Assembly (NCBI RefSeq): GCF_000421965.1
Contig: NZ_ATAY01000088.1
Location: 62,001 to 126,000 of the forward strand
Length of the DNA stretch: 64,000 bases
Direction of reading: 5' to 3'
Source: Ruminiclostridium papyrosolvens C7
Lineage (GTDB): Bacteria > Bacillota > Clostridia > Acetivibrionales > DSM-1351
Under the pieces are notes generated by a model, which saw nothing but the letters and a program-made list of their open reading frames with translations, did no database searches and was not told the DNA's origin. A program made the translations under genes and the position numbers. This document shows positions 8,429 through 16,666 of the stretch, one piece after another; positions within the stretch are counted from its first letter, which is position 1, and each line of letters starts with the position of its first letter.

Positions 8429-9397
8429 ATGAATAAAAAATCATCTATAGTAATTTCTAGTGTAGCTGCATGTGCTATTTTCGCATCAGCCTTTGCTTTC
8501 AATGGCTTTGCCATTGGAAATACAAAAGCCGAAAGCATTGCTGCACAAGATACAACTAATATCAGCCAATCAACAACAGCACCATCAAAAACGTTAGAGT
8601 CAATAATATCTAAAGTTTCACAAGCTACAACACAAAATAAAGATGACTCAAATACAGCGGCAGTTAACAAATCAGCAGTTAACAACGTCACCGCCAATAC
8701 TTCAAAATCAACAAATTGCCCAACTAAAAATAATGTTGATACAACTACAGCAACAAACAATTATAATCAGCCGACTACAACTACCAATAATAATATCGAA
8801 TCAGCAGATATTATGGATAAACTGCAAGCAATAGCATATACAAAGAATTGTAATAACTCAACTGCCAAAAATACCAATTATTCAGATATTCAGTCTGCAT
8901 TGAATTCATTATTCAAGTCGGGGTCATCAGCAGCTAAGCCTGCTACATCAAAACCATCAGCTTCCAAACCGGCCACTCAAAAGCCTGCTTCAACACCAGC
9001 AGTAAGCGGTGACTATGCAGCTTTCCAGAAGAGAGTTGTTGAACTTGTTAATGCAGAAAGAGCAAAAAATGGTCTAAAGCCTTTAAAAATGAATGCTCAG
9101 GTTAATAAAACAGCAACACTTAAATCACAGGATATGGCTAAATTGGGGTACTTCGATCACAATTCACCAACTTACGGCTCACCGTTTGATATGATGAAGA
9201 AATATGGTATCAGCTACAGAACCGCAGGTGAAAACATTGCAATGGGACAAACCACTCCTGAACAGGTAATGAAGGGTTGGATGAACTCACCCGGACACAG
9301 GGCAAACATCCTTAAATCATCCTTTACAGAGATTGGTGTAGGAGTAGCAAAGAACTCCAGCGGAAGATTATACTGGACTCAGCAGTTTATAGGATAA
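8429..9397 (+). CDS. Secreted CAP/SCP-domain protein
   Basis: A 322-residue exported protein. Residues 1-35 form a signal peptide (basic MNKKSS, then a hydrophobic stretch). Residues 40-190 are low in complexity, rich in Thr, Asn, Ser, Lys and Pro, with SKPSASKPATQKPAS repeats, like a wall-spanning linker. Residues 195-322 are a CAP domain (YkwD type) with LVNAERAKNGLKPL, GYFDHNSPTYG, AGENIA and SPGHRANILKSSFTEIGVG; the His and Glu residues of the CAP cavity are present. Such proteins occur in spores and cell walls of Firmicutes; their biochemical role is not settled. TGGAGGT precedes the ATG. It is monocistronic, with a strong terminator behind and the structured leader in front. Confidence 0.93.
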   Translation: MNKKSSIVISSVAACAIFASAFAFNGFAIGNTKAESIAAQDTTNISQSTTAPSKTLESIISKVSQATTQNKDDSNTAAVNKSAVNNVTANTSKSTNCPTKNNVDTTTATNNYNQPTTTTNNNIESADIMDKLQAIAYTKNCNNSTAKNTNYSDIQSALNSLFKSGSSAAKPATSKPSASKPATQKPASTPAVSGDYAAFQKRVVELVNAERAKNGLKPLKMNAQVNKTATLKSQDMAKLGYFDHNSPTYGSPFDMMKKYGISYRTAGENIAMGQTTPEQVMKGWMNSPGHRANILKSSFTEIGVGVAKNSSGRLYWTQQFIG

Positions 9398-9437
9398 TAA
9401 CTATATAACAATAAATTAATATTCCTCCTTTACAGCG

Positions 9438-9486
9438 GGCTGCTTGCACATGAGTAAATTTTCATGTGCAAGCAGCCTTTTTTTAT
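9438..9486 (+). terminator. Strong intrinsic terminator of the CAP gene
   Basis: A perfect 16-bp stem (GGCTGCTTGCACATGA with its complement) closes an 8-base loop and is followed by a T-run. It may serve mscL on the other strand too. Confidence 0.92.
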
Positions 9487-9496
9487 ATAAATAGTT

Positions 9497-9916
9497 CTAC
9501 ATTTGCTTTTTAAGCAAATCCCTGATTTCAGTAAGCAATATCTCTTCCTTTGAAACTTTTTCTTCCTTTATTTCTTCTACTTCATCTTCCCTTTTCCGTT
9601 TTAGCATATTTATTAACTTTACCATCATAAAAACTACAAAAGCGATTATGAGAAAGTTAACTACTTGCTGAATAAACGAGCCGAAATATACGGCTACTTC
9701 CGGTACGTCTCCCTTTGCATGTTTTAAAGTCCATTTAAAATCAGAGAAGTTTACGCGGCCTATTATAAATCCGATAACAGGCATAATGATTTGATTCACA
9801 AGTGAATTAACTATGGCAGTAAATGCAGAGCCAATTATTACACCCACAGCCAGATCCACCACGTTTCCTCTAGATATAAACTCTTTGAATTCAGAAATAA
9901 ATTTTGATTTTTTCAT
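9497..9916 (-). CDS. mscL: Large-conductance mechanosensitive channel
   Basis: MscL opens under membrane tension and releases solutes during hypo-osmotic shock. The 139-residue protein shows the family order: an amphipathic N-terminus (FKEFISRGNVVDLAVGV), TM1 with the conserved VIIGSAFTAIVNSLV, a loop with INQ-like NQIIMPVIG and the variable periplasmic-side segment, TM2 (FLIIAFVVFMMVKLIN), and a charged C-terminal bundle (REDEVEEIKEEK). Length fits the usual 130-150. It is a single gene with its own upstream region. Identification is secure. Confidence 0.96.
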   Translation of the reverse strand: MKKSKFISEFKEFISRGNVVDLAVGVIIGSAFTAIVNSLVNQIIMPVIGFIIGRVNFSDFKWTLKHAKGDVPEVAVYFGSFIQQVVNFLIIAFVVFMMVKLINMLKRKREDEVEEIKEEKVSKEEILLTEIRDLLKKQM

Positions 9917-10031
9917 AATAGCATCCTTTTTTAATTATTTTGTATTTTAATTGTGAAGTAAAATTAGTATATACAAGAATTATACATAAATTAATGAGAT
10001 ATGTAAAAAGGAGGCCAAAATAAATATTAAA

Positions 10032-10076
10032 AAAAAGTCCAATCATTTATGAGTATTGGACCCACATAAATGATTG
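10032..10076 (-). terminator. Intrinsic terminator downstream of hcp
   Basis: On the minus strand CAATCATTTATG (10065-10076) pairs with CATAAATGATTG (10040-10051) as a perfect 12-bp stem, followed by a T-run. It lies 86 bases past the hcp stop. Confidence 0.75.
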
Positions 10077-10161
10077 AACCGTAGTATTATTTATATATTG
10101 GGAGAATCCCGCCCACCCACAGCACTGGCATACAAGCAGGTCAGGAAAATTGACTTTAATC

Positions 10162-11730
10162 TTATCCGAGAATCTTTTTTAAGTCCTCATCGGGAGTAGA
10201 AATCGGGCTGATGTTGAATTTATCTACTAATATATTTAATACGTTTTGTGAAACAAAGGCAGGCAGTGTAGGCCCAAGGTAAATATTCTTAATTCCAAGA
10301 GAAAGCAGAGTCAACAGTATGCAGACAGCCTTCTGTTCGTACCATGAAAGTACCAGTGAAAGAGGCAGTTCATTGATATCACACTCAAAAGCGTTAGCCA
10401 GAGCAGCAGCCACCTGTATTGCACTGTATGCATCATTACATTGTCCCATATCCATGATTCTTGGGAGTCCGCCTATTTCACCGATATCGAGGTCATTGAA
10501 ACGGTACTTTCCGCAAGCAAGTGTCAGTATAACTGTGTCCTTTGGTGTTTTCTGAACAAATTCTGTGTAGTAGTTTCTTCCTACCTTTGCACCGTCACAG
10601 CCTCCTACCAAGAAGAAGTGTTTTATTGCTCCTGCCTTAACAGCATCAATTACCTTATCTGCTACTGACAGAACAGTTCCTCTTGCAAAACCGGTTGTTA
10701 ATGTATCGCCTCCGTTTATGCCAGTGAACCTTGTGTCTTCCTTGTATCCGCCAAGTTCAAGTGCCTTGTTTATTACAGGAGTAAAGTCCTTTTCGTCTCC
10801 TATATGAACCATTTCAGGATATGCAACTACCTCAGTTGTAAAAACTCTGTCACTGTAGCTTGGCTTTACAGGCATAAGACAGTTAGTTGTAAACAGTACA
10901 GGCGCCGGAAGATTGTGAAATTCCTTCTGTTGATTCTGCCAAGCTGTACCAAAGTTACCCTTTAAATGAGGGTATGCTTTAAGCTTAGGATATGCATGTG
11001 CAGGAAGCATCTCACCATGAGTATAAATGTTGATTCCCTTATCTTTTGTTTGTTCCAGAAGAAGGTACAAATCGTAAAGGTCGTGACCTGAAATTACAAT
11101 AAAGGGACCTTTTTCAACAGTCATTGGAACAGAAGTCGGTACTGGAGTTCCATAGGTTTCTGTATTGGCCTTATCAAGAAGAGCCATGCACTTTAAATTA
11201 ACTTCCCCTGTTTCCATAACAACTGCCAACAGTTCATCAATAGACATATCACTTCCTACGGCTCTCAGTGCCTTGTAGAAGAATGTGTTAACCTCTTCAT
11301 CGGAATATCCCAGAACCAACGCGTGGTATGCATAAGCTGCCATACCTCTGATTCCAAATAAAATCAGGGATTTCAGTGAACGAATGTCCTCATGAGCATT
11401 CCAAAGATTTTCCATATCATAGCTGTTCTGTGCTGCAACTCCGTTAACCAGGTTTAATTTTTCACTATTAACTTTTTCAATATGTCTAAGAATTGATGCA
11501 TTGTCAAAGCTTACGTTGGTTATTGTTATAAACAGACCTTCAATAATTGTTTTATGAGTACGGTCGGTCGGTTTCACATTTTGTGCTGTATTTGCAAGGC
11601 CTATCATCGCACCTGTTAGTAAATCCTGATAATTTGATGTATCTGCTTTTTTACCACAGACACCTGCACCTCCTGTGCACCCTTTTCCTCCTGCAGTTTG
11701 TTCACATTGAAAACAAAACATATCTGACAT
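10162..11730 (-). CDS. hcp: Hydroxylamine reductase / hybrid-cluster protein
   Basis: Hcp carries an iron-sulfur cubane and a hybrid Fe-S-O cluster and reduces hydroxylamine or nitric oxide, protecting anaerobes from nitrosative stress. The N-terminal cysteines C6, C9, C18 and C25 (CFQCEQ ... GCTGGAGVCGK) bind the cubane. Hybrid-cluster ligands are visible further on, including the ISGHDLYDLY, TTNCLMP, and GGCDGAK motifs and the C-terminal NDAYSAIQVA region. At 522 residues it is of the shorter class common in anaerobes. The gene is divergent from a Crp/Fnr-type regulator 130 bases away, the arrangement of many Hcp regulons. No hcr reductase partner is seen. Confidence 0.96.
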   Translation of the reverse strand: MSDMFCFQCEQTAGGKGCTGGAGVCGKKADTSNYQDLLTGAMIGLANTAQNVKPTDRTHKTIIEGLFITITNVSFDNASILRHIEKVNSEKLNLVNGVAAQNSYDMENLWNAHEDIRSLKSLILFGIRGMAAYAYHALVLGYSDEEVNTFFYKALRAVGSDMSIDELLAVVMETGEVNLKCMALLDKANTETYGTPVPTSVPMTVEKGPFIVISGHDLYDLYLLLEQTKDKGINIYTHGEMLPAHAYPKLKAYPHLKGNFGTAWQNQQKEFHNLPAPVLFTTNCLMPVKPSYSDRVFTTEVVAYPEMVHIGDEKDFTPVINKALELGGYKEDTRFTGINGGDTLTTGFARGTVLSVADKVIDAVKAGAIKHFFLVGGCDGAKVGRNYYTEFVQKTPKDTVILTLACGKYRFNDLDIGEIGGLPRIMDMGQCNDAYSAIQVAAALANAFECDINELPLSLVLSWYEQKAVCILLTLLSLGIKNIYLGPTLPAFVSQNVLNILVDKFNISPISTPDEDLKKILG

Positions 11731-11831
11731 AATATAACTCCTTTCAAAACATTTTTATTTTTTTATTTAATTTTTGTTTTTGTATTGATTGACTTTACGA
11801 GATGAGTATACTAAACTAAATCCAATAAATC

Positions 11832-11847
11832 TGTTGCATTTGCAACA
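11832..11847 (+). promoter_or_regulatory. Palindromic operator candidate
   Basis: TGTTGCA-TT-TGCAACA is a perfect 7+7 inverted repeat between hcp and the divergent Crp/Fnr-type gene. It ends directly at that gene's AAGGAG ribosome site, so a bound regulator would block its own expression. The size and symmetry suit a Crp/Fnr-family dimer, but I do not recognise it as a published consensus. Confidence 0.5.
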
Positions 11848-11861
11848 AGGAGTAAAATTTT

Positions 11862-12530
11862 ATGAATAATTCAGTAGAAATATTAAAACAGGTGGCAATT
11901 TTTCAAAATGTAAGCGATGAAAGTATTCTTCATATGTTAAAGTGCCTTGAATCCTACGAGCAGGTTTATTCTAAAAATGATATCCTGCTGCTGGCAGGAG
12001 ACAAGGTATCATCTGTAGGGATAATTCTAGCAGGTTCCGCCCAGATTGTTAAAGAAGATATAATGGGTAACAGAAATATAGTATCCGAAATCGGTACGGC
12101 AGACATGTTCGGAGAAGCTTTTGCATGTGCGAATATAGCGAAAAGCCCGGTAACAGTGCTTACTACTACGGGATGCACTGTAATGTATATCAGGTTTAAC
12201 AGGATTGTTACAACCTGTTCTTCCTCCTGCAGCTTTCACACCAAGCTTATTTCAAATATGCTTTCACTTATTGCACAGAAAAATATTTTTCTTAATAACA
12301 AAATAGACATTTTGTCACAGAGATCAACCCGTGAAAAGCTTATGGCCTATTTCTTAATGCAGATTCATAAAACCGGGAAAAACAGATTCAGGATTCCTTT
12401 TTCTCGTGATGAACTTGCAGACTTTTTATGTGTAAACCGAAGTGCTTTATCAAGAGAATTATCAAAGATGAAACAAGAAAACATACTTGATTTTGACAGG
12501 AATGAGTTTGAGGTATACCCGGCGGAGTAA
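11862..12530 (+). CDS. Crp/Fnr-family transcriptional regulator
   Basis: A 222-residue regulator with an N-terminal cyclic-nucleotide-binding-like beta barrel (about residues 10-120, with LLAGDKVSSVGIILAGSAQIV), a long dimer helix, and a C-terminal helix-turn-helix (RDELADFLCVNRSALSRELSKMK, about residues 180-205). It has cysteines at the end of the barrel (TTCSSSCS). The barrel does not show the full cAMP-binding set (RE.A), so the signal is probably not cAMP. Placement divergent to hcp suggests an HcpR-like role as a sensor of nitrosative stress; this is inferred from position. AAGGAG lies 9 bases before the ATG. Confidence 0.88.
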   Translation: MNNSVEILKQVAIFQNVSDESILHMLKCLESYEQVYSKNDILLLAGDKVSSVGIILAGSAQIVKEDIMGNRNIVSEIGTADMFGEAFACANIAKSPVTVLTTTGCTVMYIRFNRIVTTCSSSCSFHTKLISNMLSLIAQKNIFLNNKIDILSQRSTREKLMAYFLMQIHKTGKNRFRIPFSRDELADFLCVNRSALSRELSKMKQENILDFDRNEFEVYPAE

Positions 12531-12603
12531 CAGCCTCAAAGGTTTGATTTACAGGGTATGATATGATATAATTGAAACAATATTTTGTGAGGTGATGTCC
12601 AAT

Positions 12604-13734
12604 ATGGCTATCATTGATAGAGTTAAATTTGACGGACTTAGATCCCGTGACTGGATTGTTTACAAACATCCCGCCGAAGATCTTGTATATGGAACACAGC
12701 TTATTGTAAGTGAAGGCCAAGTTGCAGTTTTTGTTAAAGGTGGAGAGATTTGTGACCTGTTTACCCCGGGTACCTATACTCTTGATGCTAAAAACCTTCC
12801 AATACTTAAAGCCTTTGTAAATCTGCCTTTTGGAGGAAAAACTCCTTTTAGCGCAGAAATTTTTTATATCAATACTACCACAAAACTTGATATCAACTGG
12901 GGAACATCCGATCCGGTACAAATAATTGATCCTAAATATTATACCAGACTCAGGGTTCGTGCTTTTGGCCAGATGGGCTTAAAACTTGAAAACTATGAAA
13001 CCTTTTTTCGTGAACTGATTGGTGTAATGAATCCGGCTGATATTATTAAACTTGACAATGTCATAGATTTCTTTAAGGGAATCTTGATTCAGAAGATAAA
13101 AAGTATAATCGCCAATGTAATTGTAAATCAAAAAATATCTGCTTTAGAGATTACTGCGAGACTGGATGATATTGCAAATTACACCCTTGAAATGATTGCT
13201 CCCGAATTTTCAAAATACGGATTAACTGCAATCAACTTAATTATTAAGTCCATTAATTTTCCTGATGAAGACTTTGAGGAAATTAACAAGATTCTCAAAA
13301 ACAAGGCTGAATTCGAAATTATGGGTGACAACCGTTATGTAACAAAACGTTCTTTTGATGTTTATGACCATGCTGCCAGCAATAATTCAGGGGTTGCAGG
13401 TGCATTTGCTTCAGGGGGTGTTGGTTTTGGGATAGGTGCATCTCTGGGTTCCGACATGCATAACACCATTAATACAAGAGCGGCTGCAGATATGGCAACC
13501 ATATCATGTCCCTCCTGCAATGCTCATAATTCTGCGAAATCAAAGTTTTGCTGTGAATGTGGAAAACCATTGGAAACTCCAAAGAAGAAATGTACTTCAT
13601 GCGGAGTGTTAGTATCCGGCAATCCAAAATTCTGTCCTGAATGTGGAACTCCTATGGGAACCAAGAATTGTGAATGCGGAGCAGAAATCCCGGTAGGCAC
13701 AAAATTTTGCCCACAATGCGGTAAAAAACTGTAA
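12604..13734 (+). CDS. SPFH-domain protein with C-terminal zinc ribbons
   Basis: The N-terminal 270 or so residues match the bacterial SPFH-like family often labelled 'virion core protein-like' (YdjI type), with the opening VKFDGLRSRDWIVYKHPAEDL and a predicted stomatin-like strand-helix fold. A Gly/Ala-rich linker follows, then two to three zinc ribbons at residues 300-376 with repeated CxxC pairs (SCPSCNAH, FCCECGKP, KCTSCGVL, FCPECGTP, CECGAEI, FCPQCGKKL). The start is the ATG at 12604, 9 bases after GAGGTG; earlier in-frame starts overlap that site. The next gene also begins with a zinc ribbon and has a membrane domain, so the two may work together. SPFH proteins typically scaffold membranes; the precise role is not known. 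Confidence 0.85.
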   Translation: MAIIDRVKFDGLRSRDWIVYKHPAEDLVYGTQLIVSEGQVAVFVKGGEICDLFTPGTYTLDAKNLPILKAFVNLPFGGKTPFSAEIFYINTTTKLDINWGTSDPVQIIDPKYYTRLRVRAFGQMGLKLENYETFFRELIGVMNPADIIKLDNVIDFFKGILIQKIKSIIANVIVNQKISALEITARLDDIANYTLEMIAPEFSKYGLTAINLIIKSINFPDEDFEEINKILKNKAEFEIMGDNRYVTKRSFDVYDHAASNNSGVAGAFASGGVGFGIGASLGSDMHNTINTRAAADMATISCPSCNAHNSAKSKFCCECGKPLETPKKKCTSCGVLVSGNPKFCPECGTPMGTKNCECGAEIPVGTKFCPQCGKKL

Positions 13735-13813
13735 TTATTGTGGTCAGACTTTTGGTAATATATCATATTATTAATAAATATAATTAAAATAAATTAGATA
13801 GGGTGGTATAAAA

Positions 13814-14269
13814 ATGGCTCAAAATGAATGTCCTCAATGCGGAGCACCAAATGCTCTTAGTGATAGGGAATGTAAATATTGCGGTGAAGCTTTGACAGTA
13901 AATAGTTATTCTGCTCCATCAGCTACTCAGAGACCTGTTTCCGAACAGCAGGAGTTTGACTTTAAAGCTGAGGCACTACTATACCAACAGCAGGTGGCAC
14001 AACAGCAATTTTCTCAGCAGCAATATATAAACAACGGCATTGATCCTTCCTGGCCAATAAAAAACAAAATTGTAGCCGGTCTATTAGCTATATTTTTAGG
14101 TGGACTCGGAATTCATAAGTTTTATATGGGCAAAATAGGTAAGGGAATACTTTATCTGTTATTTAGTTGGACTTTTATTCCAAGTTTTATTGCCTTTATC
14201 GAAGGTATTGTATACTTATGTTCTAATGACCATAATTTCCAAGTAAAACATCATGTAAGATTTCAATAG
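13814..14269 (+). CDS. Zinc-ribbon TM2-domain membrane protein
   Basis: A 151-residue protein with an N-terminal zinc ribbon (ECPQCGAPN and ECKYCGEAL, residues 5-27), a Gln-rich linker (about residues 45-75), and a C-terminal TM2 domain. The TM2 mark is visible: KNKIVAGLLAIFLGGLGIHKFYMGK, then a second hydrophobic helix. TM2 proteins are small two-helix membrane proteins of unclear function. It lies 79 bases after the SPFH gene on the same strand with no terminator between, and both carry zinc ribbons, so co-expression is likely. A terminator follows at 14310. Confidence 0.88.
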   Translation: MAQNECPQCGAPNALSDRECKYCGEALTVNSYSAPSATQRPVSEQQEFDFKAEALLYQQQVAQQQFSQQQYINNGIDPSWPIKNKIVAGLLAIFLGGLGIHKFYMGKIGKGILYLLFSWTFIPSFIAFIEGIVYLCSNDHNFQVKHHVRFQ

Positions 14270-14309
14270 ATGTATTAAAAAGCAGTATTAAAATCTTTAA
14301 AAAAACTTT

Positions 14310-14349
14310 AAAACGGTAATGATGCTTAAAAGCTTCATTACCGTTTTTA
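14310..14349 (+). terminator. Intrinsic terminator after the TM2 gene
   Basis: AAACGGTAATGA pairs with TCATTACCGTTT, followed by a short T-run. Confidence 0.85.
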
Positions 14350-14547
14350 TATGTCCTCATTCTTGCTTGTCAACCCTTCCACGACAGAATTTATCTTCTT
14401 AAATTCATTGAAATCGCCAGCCACAAGATTATTTTATATAAAATAGCTGAATTTCTTCAAACCTTCACACTATAAACACAAAACCTTTAAATTTTAAACA
14501 CAAACCGGAATTAGTATTTTTATATAAGCAATAAGGAGGTAAAATCA

Positions 14548-15477
14548 ATGACAGAAAATAAAAGCAAACGTATTTTATTGATCAGTCTTATTTCAGCATT
14601 TGTAATCGGTCTGATTCTATTAAGTCTGGCAAACCGTTATCTGATTGAGCATGTAGAAGTTACCAATGCTATGATTTCCACATCCGGTAATTCAATTAAT
14701 AAACAAAACTCGTCAAAAGAGTCTTTTACCTCGGATGACTGGAATTATAAAAGTGATACCAAATCTATAACAATAAAAAAAGTGACCTCAGGCTCCGGTG
14801 ACGATAAAATTACATATTTTGTAGCCGACGTGCAGCTAAAGAGCTCAAGTGACTTGAAGTCGGCCTTTGCAAAAAATGAATTTGGAAACAACATCATAGA
14901 ATATACTTCAAAGATTGCTGGTGACAACAATGCCATCCTTGCAATCAATGGTGATTACTATGGATTTCGTAACGATGGGATTGTAATCAGGAACGGAAAG
15001 CTTTTCCGAGATATTCCTGCACGAGAAGGACTTGCATTCTATAAGGACGGTACAATGAAAACCTATGACGAGACAACTACTTCAGGAGAAAAGCTGTTAT
15101 CTCAGGGTGTAAAACAAACTCTTTCCTTCGGTCCCGCTTTGGTACAAAACTCCAAAGCAATTAAAGATTTCGGCAGGACCGTCGTAGATACTAATTTCGG
15201 CAACAGATCAATTCAAAAGGCAAATCCCAGGACTGGAATAGGTATTATTTCTGACAATCATTATGTTTTTGTTGTTGTTGACGGGAGAAGCACCGGATAC
15301 AGCAGAGGCATGACCCTTTCCGAATTCTCCCAGGTATTTGAGGACCTTGGCTGCACTGATGCTTACAATCTTGACGGCGGCGGCTCTTCTACAATGTATT
15401 TTATGGGCAAAGTGGTCAACAACCCTCTAGGAAAAGGCGAAGAACGCGGTGTCAGTGATATTTTGTATATAAATTAG
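14548..15477 (+). CDS. Membrane-anchored NAGPA-domain protein
   Basis: A 309-residue protein with an N-terminal anchor helix (residues 9-30) and an extracellular domain of the phosphodiester glycosidase family (NAGPA, related to the enzyme that uncovers mannose-6-phosphate). The marks are AINGDYYGFRNDGIVIRNG, the QTLSFGPALVQ strand, NPRTGIGI, the FVVVDGRSTGYSRGMTL motif, and the C-terminal NLDGGGSSTMY. Many Firmicute members are annotated as exopolysaccharide biosynthesis proteins. AAGGAGGT precedes the ATG. The next gene, a glycosyltransferase-GtrA fusion, starts 18 bases later, supporting a cell-surface glycan role. Substrate is unknown. Confidence 0.9.
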   Translation: MTENKSKRILLISLISAFVIGLILLSLANRYLIEHVEVTNAMISTSGNSINKQNSSKESFTSDDWNYKSDTKSITIKKVTSGSGDDKITYFVADVQLKSSSDLKSAFAKNEFGNNIIEYTSKIAGDNNAILAINGDYYGFRNDGIVIRNGKLFRDIPAREGLAFYKDGTMKTYDETTTSGEKLLSQGVKQTLSFGPALVQNSKAIKDFGRTVVDTNFGNRSIQKANPRTGIGIISDNHYVFVVVDGRSTGYSRGMTLSEFSQVFEDLGCTDAYNLDGGGSSTMYFMGKVVNNPLGKGEERGVSDILYIN

Positions 15478-15495
15478 AAAGCAGGTGAATTCCAT

Positions 15496-16527
15496 ATGAA
15501 AATAGTAATTCCAGCATATGAGCCGGATCATAATCTTCTTTTTCTTGTCCAGTATATTAATATTAACAGCAGCTATGATATTATAATTGTTAATGACGGA
15601 AGCTCCTCCAAATTCGATTCTATATTTGAAAATGCCATAAGTATGGGATGTACCGTTATAAATCATAGTAAGAATCTTGGTAAAGGTGCTGCCCTTAAAA
15701 CCGCTTTTAGTTATATCCGAAAAGAGAACACAGAAAAAGAAGGAGTTGTATGCGCCGACTGCGACGGACAGCACACATGGAAGGATATATCCAACGTAGC
15801 TGAAAACATAAATTACCATAAAAATGCAATTATTATGGGATGCAGAGAGTTTACCGGGTCCGTTCCTCTACGCAGCCTTATCGGTAACAAATTAACCTGT
15901 TTAATTTTTTCTTTTATATCAGGCAGTAGTGTCTCAGACACCCAAACCGGTCTCAGGGGCTTTTCAATTGAAATGCTGCCTTGGCTTCTAAGTATAAAAG
16001 GGGACCGGTATGAATATGAGATGAATCAATTGTTGGAAGCCCGGTCTTCAGGGTATGAATTATTCAGTATTCCTATAAGGACCGTTTATGAAAACAAAAA
16101 TAAAAGCAGTCATTTTCGCCCGGTACGGGACTCTATTAAGATTTATCTTCCAATATTAAAATTTGGAATGTCTTCTGCATCCTGTGGAATAATTGATTTC
16201 ATATTGTTATTTCTTATAAACCGGTTAACCGGTAACCTGCTTTTGTCTGTGGTTGGTGCCAGAGCCATAAGCTCTTTCTGCAATTATTTACTGAATAAGA
16301 ATCTTGTTTTCAATGCTTCCTCACATAAATCCTTAAAGGGTCTGGTGCAGTATTATGGGCTGGTTGTCATTATTCTGCTGTGCAATTATTTCTTAATGAG
16401 CTTGTTCACCGCATTTCTGAGACTGTCTCTTTTAGCTGCAAAGTTAATTACTGAAGGACTTCTTTTCTTTATTAGCTATTACACCCAAAAGAAATATGTA
16501 TTTGGTCATTTCAAAGTCGGCCCGTAA
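15496..16527 (+). CDS. GT2 glycosyltransferase fused to GtrA membrane domain
   Basis: Residues 1-215 are a GT2-type glycosyltransferase like dolichyl/undecaprenyl-phosphate sugar synthases: an opening strand IVIPAYEPD, VNDGSS, the nucleotide-sugar loop NLGKGAALKTAF and the DxD-like metal motif CADCDGQH. Residues 220-340 form a four-helix GtrA domain (SASCGIIDFILLF, SFCNYLLNKNLVF, and a final YYTQKKYVF). GtrA proteins are thought to help flip lipid-linked sugars. The fusion of both functions in one protein is known in Firmicutes. It would make and perhaps flip a polyprenyl-phosphate sugar for wall decoration. It is likely co-transcribed with the NAGPA-like gene and possibly the MFS gene that follows. 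Confidence 0.92.
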   Translation: MKIVIPAYEPDHNLLFLVQYININSSYDIIIVNDGSSSKFDSIFENAISMGCTVINHSKNLGKGAALKTAFSYIRKENTEKEGVVCADCDGQHTWKDISNVAENINYHKNAIIMGCREFTGSVPLRSLIGNKLTCLIFSFISGSSVSDTQTGLRGFSIEMLPWLLSIKGDRYEYEMNQLLEARSSGYELFSIPIRTVYENKNKSSHFRPVRDSIKIYLPILKFGMSSASCGIIDFILLFLINRLTGNLLLSVVGARAISSFCNYLLNKNLVFNASSHKSLKGLVQYYGLVVIILLCNYFLMSLFTAFLRLSLLAAKLITEGLLFFISYYTQKKYVFGHFKVGP

Positions 16528-16666
16528 ATGCAAAGTATTGGCACCAATTACCTCAAAATTTAACCCATTTGTAGAACTTTATTTTATAATATAATTTATT
16601 TTTTTGTAAAAAATAAAGACTGCTAAAGTGGTATGTAAAATCATCTGAGCATTGACGGAGGTATGG

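Noticed and set aside
8413-8760. 115-residue open frame on the minus strand opposite the CAP gene
   Set aside because: It is the mirror of the low-complexity Thr/Asn linker, has no ribosome site and hydrophobic composition due to that complement; the plus-strand CAP protein is clearly real.
8920-9010. Tandem repeat array
   Set aside because: The Ser-Lys-Pro-Ala-rich coding stretch is a normal wall linker, not an independent repeat element.
10032-10076. CRISPR-like repeat pair
   Set aside because: The two 12-base copies are inverted, form one hairpin and are followed by a T-run; it is a terminator.
12388-12921. 177-residue minus-strand frame across the Crp/Fnr and SPFH starts
   Set aside because: It runs across two convincing genes, has no ribosome site and no recognisable domain.
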